A program made the position numbers and the translations under genes. A DNA stretch of 64,000 nt, taken from contig JAODUO010000647.1 of assembly GCA_025642075.2 (NCBI GenBank), positions 70,001 through 134,000 on the forward strand, written 5' to 3'. The notes beneath the pieces were generated by a model that searched no databases, was not told the origin of the DNA, and saw nothing but the letters and a program-made list of their open reading frames with translations. The DNA comes from Ridgeia piscesae (Eukaryota > Annelida > Polychaeta > Sabellida > Siboglinidae). This document shows positions 55,385-64,000 of this stretch, one piece after another; within the stretch, counting starts at the first letter, position 1, and the number at the start of each line of letters is the position of its first letter.

Positions 55385-57907
55385 GGAATGATAATAATAA
55401 CGACTTCTTTTGCGCCAATATCCTCGAAGATCAAGCTCAGTGGCGCGACAAAACCAAGGGATTAAGCAAACTCGTGATCGTAAAACAATGCGTGAGTCGT
55501 CAATGGATGGATGAAGATGCTAGGAAGCTAATGAGGACAGGCAGCATTAAAGAGATAGGTTTTTAGACATCGGCGGAATGAAACTGTCTTACCTTCTGAT
55601 TTAACTGGCATGAAGCGAATTCCACACAGCAAATGCAGCAAATCAACTGTACAAACATGATAGAACTCATTCCTGAAAGGTCAATAATTCTTTCCATGGA
55701 ATTAGTACAGAAACATGTTCATCCCATTATCAGATGCCACTATACTTAATGGTATTATTATACATGACTTGCCGAGTTTCCCGAGGTTCTCCGAGATAAA
55801 CCGACAATTTCACGGAAGTTTTCCGAGAAATTCTGGTGCCGGAATACCTGGTTTATTTATTGTTAGAATGTCCCAAAGTGTCATATTTGTGAAATTACAA
55901 CAACAGAATATTTTGTAGAATGTAAACATAATGCAGTATACACTATTTCTTCAAATTTGTGTTTCTTAAGGGGCTCATCCTTAACGCCTTATTCAAAAGC
56001 AGCCTGTCCGAGTTGGCATCAAACATAACTTTCGATTTACTTTCAGAGCCCATCTGATGGTCTGAAAGTATAATGACTCACACACGCGTGGTAACTCTGT
56101 AGTGGAGTTCGGTTGCGAAATCTCTGCTCCGTCAGCTATTCAGCTATACACTTAAATAACCAGACGGCGAAGTTTCTCCAGCGATGCTTTCCTTTTATCG
56201 AATAGGTTCGTACTTTTTGCATCTTCAACACATACGACTAGCGCTCAGGACGTGGCACTGTGTTTATGTTCACGTGTGAATCTCGGTTTTTACACTCATT
56301 CTTCTGGCGACCGGGAAAACCAACCTTCTACATTTAGACTCGTCCACCGTGCCTTGCCAATCAGGCTGCAAAGGAACAGGGTAACGATAACTGGTTCCCC
56401 TTTCGCTTCCTCTTCGTCAGTTTCCAGTTTGCGCCGTCTGCGCGTTACAAACGTCGTCACTTCAACAGAAACGTGCTAATGTATGCGAACTGTCGGTGAC
56501 CAGTTGCCAGGATAATCAACAAACGGACGCAAGCCCGTGACTCACGGGGGCTTAGATACGGCGCAGCGCGCGCAGCCCACGTAGCGATACTTATTATTAG
56601 AAGTGACGCGCGCCTGAGTCATTTACTCGGCGGCGACGTCCGTCCGTGGTGTTGTCGGTGGTGTGGTTATGCCTGTGCCAACAGTCACGGCGATGTTGTC
56701 CATCGGTCAACGGACGAGGTGTCCGCTCCTTTGATTCGCCGTCAAATTTCGGGATTTTATTCCGGACGAGATAGGAGCGTTTGAGCGGGCCGAAGCAGGT
56801 TAGTTGAACTGACGGTGTCGGTGTGAACCGATGAACTGGATTGGATGTTAGCTGGTTGGTTGTGTTGTGAAGCACGTTGGGTTTTCGGTGCAGGTCGACG
56901 TGATATGTATGTGAGACGAGTTAGGCTTTGACTGTCAGTACGCGTGTTTATTATTATATAATTATATACGATATGCTAAGCGTATGTGCGTGTTGTTACA
57001 TAAACGTATCAGTGCATAACAGTGTACTTCTAGGACAAGAACAAACGGTTTACTAGCAGTATCACAAAATTAATAGTAGACTGGTCCATTTTTCGTTCTG
57101 CACCGTTGTGGTGATCTGCACTTTATTTCAACACAACTGACATTGAAAATACCATGCATCGTTCAACAATAATTAGTATGCGCCGTTATAAATACTGTTG
57201 CATGCAACTCTAATCTCCAAAGTAAACAACGCGTACTTCAGAGCGGTTTTAACAACACGGAGATGTCAACACGGGATCATATACGGGGAGCTTTGTCGTC
57301 CGATTAGCAATAATTATATGCCCTTGTCAAACTGAGGTCTAAGAAATATTTGTACAAAAGAACGGACCATCTTTATAGCTACATGTACACTGGCGAATTC
57401 GAATGGGCTTGTTTGCGTAGCAACACTGAAGAATATTCACTGAGCCGGTTCATTGACAAATAATTAATCATTAGAATTTGCACGAGCTCATATACCAAAC
57501 TGCAAGCTCACTTTACAAACAGCTGTGAATTACAGTTACTTATTGTTGTAGTTTTGTCTGAAAATATGTAAACTTATATGTGGGAAATATCGGAAGCCCG
57601 TCATTCTTAACCAGGCAAACAAACTTGTCGAGACATTAAACGGATTGAAATCTATTTTATTCTCTGACGTGTGAAAACCGTACTTACACAGTTTAATGAG
57701 AACCATTAAATAATTCTCAAAGGTATTGCCCGTGTCCTGAAGACGTTGCCCAGTGAAAATAGAAACGTGCCATAGAAATATTGTACTTAAAAAAAGAAAA
57801 AGAAAACCTGTTTGGGCAATTTAGATAAAAGCCAGTCTGCCATTTCAGTTTCCTAACATGCTACGTAATTATAAATATGTTTCTTTATTACTACTTGTCT
57901 TCCACAG

Positions 57908-57970
57908 CCGCCACCATTCCCCAGCTTCAAGCTACGACTACTATAAAGTGTTACTATTATCAAACATCTG
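57908..57970 (+). CDS. Possible 63-nt cassette exon (or alternative last exon)
   Basis: A very good acceptor (TTACTACTTGTCTTCCACAG, ending at 57907) precedes 63 nt and a moderate CTG|GTGAAT donor at 57971. It fits phase 1-1 between the exons at 46938 and 58685, adding Ala, then ATIPQLQATTTIKCYYYQTS. If the donor is not used, the frame runs to TAG at 58012-58014 with an AATAAA shortly after, near 58080, which would make an alternative C terminus. The base composition is not GC-rich like the firm exons, which counts against it. Confidence 0.25.
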
Positions 57971-58017
57971 GTGAATTGCAAATAAATACCGATACACTAG
58001 TTATTGACATGTAGTGT

Positions 58018-58020
58018 GTG

Positions 58021-58064
<44 letters not shown>

Positions 58065-58072
58065 TGTATGTA
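58018..58072. repeat. (GTGC)n array
   Basis: About twelve TGCG units directly after the possible cassette or last exon region. Confidence 0.95.
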
Positions 58073-58684
58073 TAATATGTAATAAATACGGATACTCTAG
58101 TGATTGACCTGTGATATTACACAGACATGCAATGTTTTCGGTGTTGACAAGTTGCATGTGAAGGCGACCATTGCGCGTAACACTTACGACACGATACGTA
58201 TGCATATGATACTATTTTTGCAATGATTTTAACAGAAACCTGGACATGTCTGGTATAGCATCTTGCATTCTTTTATGTGGACACTGACGCTAAAATATAC
58301 TTGTGTTTGTTGTTTGTGAATACTACAGATAATATTATTATACCTTCTCATCTTATGAGTAGTCGTTTCATATCCCGTGAAGTATTATATATGCATAATA
58401 CTTCAGAATTTCACGAAATGTTATCCAGATACTCGTTTAATGTTTACCTGAGCTGTGGATATATGTCGATGATCCACGGGTATATACATATGTGGACAGC
58501 GCCATCCCATGCTCAACTCGTCGGATAGACCAGATGCCCTGCGCTATCCACACACCACAGTTCTCTGTAATTGACGATGCGCTTGTTCCTGTTATGATTG
58601 AACACATCCACTAATGACAATATCGCGTTCTAAACACATTACAACTAGTTCGACGTAACTGAGTGTCGCTGTCGTTTGTTTTAG

Positions 58685-59350
58685 AAGCGCTGCTGTATCA
58701 CTGTGCCGGGGCCGGAGCCGGGGCTGGCGTGTCGGGAGCCTCCGTGCCGCCCGCCTTCCTTACCGCCCCGTCGACCAGTCATCCCGCCTGCCTCAGTCCG
58801 GCCGACGCGGCGAGGGCCGCGGTCAAGGTGAGCCCTCCAGCGCGGACAAAGAGCCGCAGCAGGACGCCGAAGACGGTCACCAAACGCAGCCACGACGCGA
58901 AGCAGACACCGGAAGTGCCGCGCGACGACGGATACGGAAGCACCGCGGCGAGAACTGTCGCGCACGCGGAGCCGCCGAAGCGGGTCCACGCGAACAGCAA
59001 GACCGGAAACCGGGAAACTGCGGACAGCGCCGAGTCGACGCGCAAGCGCAGAGCGGAAGTGTCGCCCGACTCGAGCGCGAGAAAGCGACGCATGCGCAAC
59101 GACAACACGACAGCGCCCTCTGTGCGTTCGGCGGCGGGCGATGCGTCGCCCAGACTGAATGGTTCCGACGCGCGGACTGAGAAACGGGTGGAGAAAGAGA
59201 AGCCCGAGACGGAGAAAGAATGCGAGACAAGTCCGGATGCGTCCGTGTCTAGACCGGACAGGAAGTCACGTAGTGCGAATTCCGGTCACAACGCGACTGT
59301 CGCGGCGGTGACAAGCAGCCGGGCGGGGTATAAAAGTCCACCTGCCACAG
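58685..59350 (+). CDS. Large basic, Ser/Lys/Arg-rich exon with bipartite NLS
   Basis: The acceptor GTCGTTTGTTTTAG ends at 58684 and the donor is ACAG|GTCAGT at 59351. Phase 1 on both sides, 666 nt, 222 codons. After the split Glu comes ALLYHC, then an AGAGAGAG run (residues 7-14), then an Ala/Pro-rich stretch to about 50. Residues 51-200 are basic and disordered: KSRSRTPK (55-62), RKRR (119-122) and RKRR (132-135) forming a bipartite nuclear-localisation pattern, and a Glu/Lys patch (165-180). SPD and SRSRTP sites could be phosphorylated. The length without a stop partly reflects high GC content. An internal AAG|GTGAGC at 58828 is a plausible alternative donor, but it would leave phase 0. Confidence 0.8.
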
Positions 59351-59673
59351 GTCAGTATCTCTTGTCTTTCTGCTGTCTTGTCTTGTCTCTGTCTTCTTCT
59401 CTCCGTCGTCTTTTCTCAGTCACAGTCTTCGTAATACCGCTAGCTTCTTTACCCTTGTCTTCTTTTCTCTTTCCTGTTGTCACTGTCGTCTGTTTGCCAC
59501 CATTTTGTGTCCACCATCTTCTCTCCATCATATACTTCTTTCTCTCCGTCGTCTTTTCCTCTGCATCGTCTTCTTTCCATAAACTTCCACTGTCCGTCTA
59601 CCTCTTTTCTCCATCGTCTACTTCTATACGTCTCACCAACCTCTTGTCTCTGCTTGATGTTTTTCTCTGCATC

Positions 59674-59738
<65 letters not shown>

Positions 59739-59932
59739 GCTCTCTGCTCTCTCGCTCTCGCTCTCTGCACTCGCTCTCGCTCTCGCACTCGCTCTCGCTC
59801 TCGCTCGTATTCATATCTTCATCATCTTCTTCTGTATGACATATGACATCTAAACTTTTCCATCGTCTTCATCGTCTTTAATTCGTCAACTTTCCATTAG
59901 TCGTCTCCTCTGTGTTTTCTTCCCACCCGCAG
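59351..59932 (+). other. Intron 4, pyrimidine-rich
   Basis: Bounded by GTCAGT and CCCGCAG. Nearly all of it is C/T on the + strand: TCTTCTCTCCGTCGTC-like units, then (CT)n and (GCTCTC)n at 59680-59808. The upstream frame happens to stay open to 59853, so retention of this intron would add about 167 residues of Ser/Leu-rich sequence. Confidence 0.6.
59680..59808. repeat. (CT)n and (GCTCTC)n array
   Basis: A CT run of more than 20 units followed by degenerate GCTCTC hexamers, within intron 4. Confidence 0.95.
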
Positions 59933-59958
59933 CTTCCAAACACACGCTAGCGCTGTAG
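59933..59958 (+). CDS. Short terminal coding exon with stop
   Basis: An excellent pyrimidine tract and acceptor (TTTTCTTCCCACCCGCAG, ending at 59932) is followed, in the phase 1 required by the preceding donor, by a split Ala codon, SKHTLAL and TAG at 59956-59958. The protein would therefore end ...PPATASKHTLAL. An AATAAA follows 95 nt after the stop, which fits a genuine 3' end. The coding part is too short to stand alone, so the call rests on the acceptor, the phase and the polyadenylation signal. It could instead be one of several alternative last exons. Confidence 0.55.
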
Positions 59959-60075
59959 GGCGACAAAAGTGGATTATTTTAACATCCGTCCGCCTCCTTA
60001 AGTCTCTTTCTTGTTTTTATTTCTCCTTAATTATTTCCGTGTGTTACTCGTTAATAAAAATTAATGGTCCGGAAT
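59959..60075 (+). other. Predicted 3' UTR
   Basis: This runs from the TAG to roughly 15-20 nt past the AATAAA. It is T-rich with no further open frame. The exact cleavage site cannot be read from the sequence. Confidence 0.45.
60053..60058 (+). terminator. Polyadenylation signal AATAAA
   Basis: A canonical hexamer 95 nt after the predicted stop. A T/G-rich stretch follows at about 60098-60136, as expected for a downstream element. The flanking sequence is AT-rich, so one AATAAA alone is weak evidence. Confidence 0.45.
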
Positions 60076-60287
60076 TGTTGGGAAAAGCTGCTATTTCAGT
60101 GTTTTTTCAGTGAGGTCTTATTTTATAGCAATCGTTGATGTTTCAATTTCTGGTTGTATATCGAGATTGGTCAGCATTTGTTCCCAACCTTTCCAGCTGA
60201 ACTATGTCTCAATAGTTTAGGTATATTTTATATTGTTTAAACATAAAATTATGTTAGTGCTGTTAACAACGTATTACAATATCTACT

Positions 60288-61277
60288 ATTTACTGGGGTC
60301 AATTACATTACAATGTAATATATTATTATTACTTAGTTACTTTACTATTACAGTTTCAATTACAAGTTCAGATTGTCCTATTACTAGCATTACAATTACT
60401 ATTACATTTGAAACAGTTACTATTAATATTACATTTTCTAGAAACTAGTTGCATCTAGTTTTCCATGTAAATAATTGTGTAGCATATTTAGTTTTTTAGG
60501 CTGAACACAAATCTTCTCTTATTGTGAAATTTTAGCTTAACTTAATAATTCTATAAACATAATTTTAAACATAATTTTTAATAGAATTGTTAATATATTT
60601 TTTTTTATTTGGACGCATTCAATATAATTCAATTTTACATATAATTCAATTGTAAATATAATTTTAAATGATATTTTAGACATTTATAATATTTCTTTAT
60701 TTGTTTACTAACTTAAAATAATATATTGTGAAGATAATATATAATTTTAAAGGACATTTTATATATATTTATTTATTTATTTATTAACTAGCTTAACACA
60801 ATTATTTTAAATAGATAATCTATTATTTTAAAATATATCAGAGATATGTTATTTATTTATTAGATCAAAATAATATAGTTTTATCATTTTAAAGGACATA
60901 TTATGTACACTGTATTATTATATATTTATTTGCCATATTTCATTTTATTGAATATATAGGCACTATGTAAGTCAACGCCAGACTACATTCCAATTTAACA
61001 TGTAATCAGTAATGCATGTTGAAAATTGCAATAAAGCTTTATTATTAATCTGGAAATTCAGATGAAATGTTTACTTGCAGTTTTAATATACAAGTAATAG
61101 GTCAATTACTATTACATTGCTTCCTGTTACTATTACTATTACAGTTACATTGTGTTCTAGTTCAACCTATTACTATTACTATTACAGTTACATTGTGTTC
61201 TAGTTCAACCTATTACAATTACTATTACATCAACATTTTTAACGTTGCTATTACTTATTACTATTACCCCAGGTCTG
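60288..61277. mobile_element. Decayed TIR element with ATTAC-rich subterminal repeats
   Basis: The left end reads TTTACTGGGGTCAATTACAT and the right end read inward is CAGACCTGGGGTAATAGTAA, an imperfect terminal inverted repeat sharing CTGGGGT. Both ends are followed inward by repeated TTAC/ATTACT motifs (60296-60425 and 61080-61270), including a 43-bp direct repeat near 61141-61226. The middle is about 650 bp of AT-rich noncoding DNA. This looks like a nonautonomous DNA transposon, plausibly hAT-like because the right end is CAG. No clean target-site duplication is visible. Confidence 0.45.
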
Positions 61278-62165
61278 TATTAAAATATTTAGAAAGATGG
61301 GAACGAAATAGTTAGGAGGTTCTCGCGTTAGAACGCCGACAAAACGCGTGATATGAATTGCATTTCGTTTGTTCTATTAGTTAACGTTGATTTGTCACAA
61401 AATAAGTACCCGGTATGGTCAGCGATGGAATTGTGACGTGTCTACGTGTATCAAAATGTCAAAATGTGTAACTTTGTCTGACAAACAGATCTTGTCAGGG
61501 TCTTAATGGGAATCTGCCAATGAGAGCGACTCGCTGTAGGTAGATGTAAAAAGAATAATTTAAACCAAGTGATTTAGCTTGATTCGTAACATTTTCCAGG
61601 AAACGTATGCACGTGCATAACGTAAATAAATATACGGTAATGAAAATTAGGAAATGGGATTGCCAATATTACACGTTGTGGGCTGTGCAAGGGTAATCGC
61701 AATAACTAATGTGTCGTGGTGTTTCACATTGTGAGTTGCCATTTCGCCAAAAAAGCAGCTGATTTTCATTAAACAGATAACTTGGTGACTGCATGAATTA
61801 TTTAACCCTTTGCGCCATCGCGAAATAACGAATGCCGTGTTCGTATATTATGCATTCAACAAATTATTGTATTTCACCATGTGTGTTAACTTATAGTGTC
61901 TGACAACTAGCAAACAATGCCTACATTCAACTCTTTTAAAGCATTGAATACACGTAGATGTAAACATTGTGTATTGTATATACATCTTTGACATTTGAAA
62001 ATCGTTACGTGCAAAGAAAACAATGCGATCGATAGCGGTACCCATTATTGAAAGTGCGTGTCGCCTCTGACGTACCGACAAACTTACCAGTTGTTATTCT
62101 GCTTATATTGTTTAAACATAAGTACGATAATGAATTACAGGCAACTGTTAGGGAACCATCCACCT

Positions 62166-62240
<75 letters not shown>

Positions 62241-63097
62241 CATAATAGTAAATAACGTCTGTTGTTTACGTAAACAAATATAAATCACATGTCACCAATT
62301 TGTTTGTATTTGCGTAACGTTGTTTTAAATACCACCTCAGAATGACTAAGACATTTCCCATGTGTTACATGTCGCCGGATCTGTACGTATGACTTGTGCA
62401 ATTCAGCAGGAAAACCAAGTGTAGATAGTTAGTTTAGTTTTGAAATGTAGCTAATTTTAACTATTCTCAGTTGTCCTTTTGCATTATATCATACGAGAAC
62501 GGTATCTATATAGATCTGACAATCTAAAGCGAGAAATTGTCCCCAAATCCTCACACATGTAATTTTTTATCCAGTGTGTACAAACGATCGCATCTAGAGA
62601 TAGTTTGTGAGTTGTGAAATGTTTCAATTTCATGGAGAGAATATCCCCTAAAAAGTCATTAGCGTGCACATGTCACCCGCAACTCATTCGTGTTATTATC
62701 GTCTCGTTTTTGTTATTGTGGTCACGATGACCTATAAAAAATTGATTGACCATATATAATGTCTAATCACGTAAAATGGTGAGTTAGCCTAGAAATTGAC
62801 CATTGCTGTCTTCATCAACATCACATACTATATCAGTGTTACAAGACGTTACACGACTGCGCCAGTCAAAAAATTATGATTTAGCAAAGTAATTTCGAAT
62901 TTAAAGACCCATCGATTCTTCTGCAAAATGTTAAGAAAGTTTCAAGACACATTGAAAGCCGTAATGTAGTTCTTTGTGTGAAGATTATGTGTAGTACTTA
63001 ATTACTTGTGCCATTCTAGTTTTATATTTGTAAACATGGTGTCAGTTCAAACAAATCTTAATTGTAGCATTGTTTTGTTTGCACTTTGCACTTTGCA
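61278..63097. other. Downstream intergenic DNA, no gene seen
   Basis: AT-rich unique sequence containing a TA array at 62168-62234. No splice-bounded or family-like frame. Confidence 0.55.
62168..62234. repeat. (TA)n array
   Basis: TA run downstream of the gene. Confidence 0.95.
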
Positions 63098-63245
63098 TAA
63101 TAATGATAATGATAATGATAATGACAATGATAATGATAATGATAACGATAACGATAACGATAACGTAACGATAACGTAACCGTAACCGTAACCGTAACCG
63201 TAACCGTAACCGTAACCGTAACCGTAACCGATAACGATAACGCTA
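63098..63245. repeat. Graded hexamer array (AATGAT to CCGTAA)
   Basis: About eight AATGAT units, then AACGAT units, then about ten CCGTAA units, then back to GATAAC. Each step differs by one or two bases, so this is one array that changed stepwise. Confidence 0.9.
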
Positions 63246-63377
63246 AGTAGCACATTTTGTTTCCCCCTTTTCCATCAACTCTATAATTATTGTTTAGTTT
63301 GTTTTGTACATTTAGAAATGGTGTTGCATTATGTAACGATAGAATAGTGCAGTTGGTTGTTGGAAGTAAATTAATTA

Positions 63378-63588
<211 letters not shown>

Positions 63589-63739
63589 ACTGGCCATAAC
63601 TTATTATGAATGCCGTCTTTAATTAGAATGTGTTTCCTTGTTACAATAGGTCAACGTGACATTTTGGGAAGTGCGTGTAATTTAGCGTAATAACAACGAT
63701 ACTAATAATAACAACAAGACACATTAATACACAATAAAT

Positions 63740-63962
63740 AGTAAATAAGAATAATGGAATAACGAATAATAAGTAATGAATAATAGACAACAAGTAATAC
63801 TAATACTAGTAAATACTGATAATGACACTAACAATTAAAGCTGTGTGGTCAACAAATAATAAAGAAGAATAATGGAATAATGAATAATAAATAATAGATA
63901 ACAAGTAATACTAATACTAATAAATACTGATAATGACACTAACAATTAAAGCTGTATGGTCA
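63740..63962 (+). repeat. Tandem duplication, 111-bp period
   Basis: CAAGTAATACTAATACTA occurs at 63791 and 63902. Both copies share AAGAATAATGGAATAA upstream and TGATAATGACACTAACAATT plus AAAGCTGT downstream. The copies are nearly identical and AT-rich, with no reading frame. Confidence 0.85.
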
Positions 63963-64000
63963 CTAACCGCGTGAATGCAGTCATCGGTGAGTAACCGTGC

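Noticed and set aside
63971..63976. GCAG|TCATCG|GTGAGT near the window end
   Set aside because: A 6-nt exon with no pyrimidine tract upstream is not credible.

Overview
The window is animal nuclear DNA. Short GC-rich exons with GT/AG borders sit in long AT-rich introns, and the rest is crowded with simple repeats, above all two dozen or so (TA)n arrays. There are no prokaryote-style operons. CpG is common and a non-LTR retrotransposon tail of a type widespread in marine invertebrates is present, so I lean towards a non-vertebrate animal, possibly a mollusc or another lophotrochozoan. That placement is inference only.

One gene can be supported, on the + strand. Its recognisable exons are 18230-18584, 44536-44703, 46938-47078, 58685-59350 and a short terminal exon 59933-59958 ending in TAG, followed by AATAAA at 60053. 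All four joins are phase 1, and the sum from the first acceptor to the stop is exactly 452 codons. The encoded C-terminal 451 residues are low-complexity Pro/Ala/Gly-rich and then become a long basic Ser/Lys/Arg-rich tail with a bipartite nuclear-localisation pattern, so a nuclear regulator is the best guess. I could not name the family. The 5' end lies further left; a 52-nt exon at 12678-12729 is a candidate. A 63-nt phase 1-1 cassette exon at 57908-57970 is a weaker one.

Layout: 1-18229 holds no firm gene, but contains many arrays, a 357-bp hairpin (8144-8500) and an 11-copy 67-bp minisatellite (13322-14058). Intron 1 (18585-44535, 26 kb) is repeat-rich and ends in a 48-bp minisatellite whose last unit forms the splice acceptor. 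Intron 2 (44704-46937) holds two adjacent foldback structures. Intron 3 (47079-58684) carries a truncated LINE (52753-53215), a hAT-like terminus (54256-54272) and a G-rich tandem array. Intron 4 (59351-59932) is pyrimidine-rich. Downstream of the gene, 60288-61277 looks like a decayed terminal-inverted-repeat element, followed by more arrays up to the window end.

The most unusual feature is the acceptor-containing minisatellite in front of exon 2. Seven upstream units end in AAG where the last unit has TAG, so the array is a row of decoy 3' splice sites, and using any of them would bring in an in-frame TGA.
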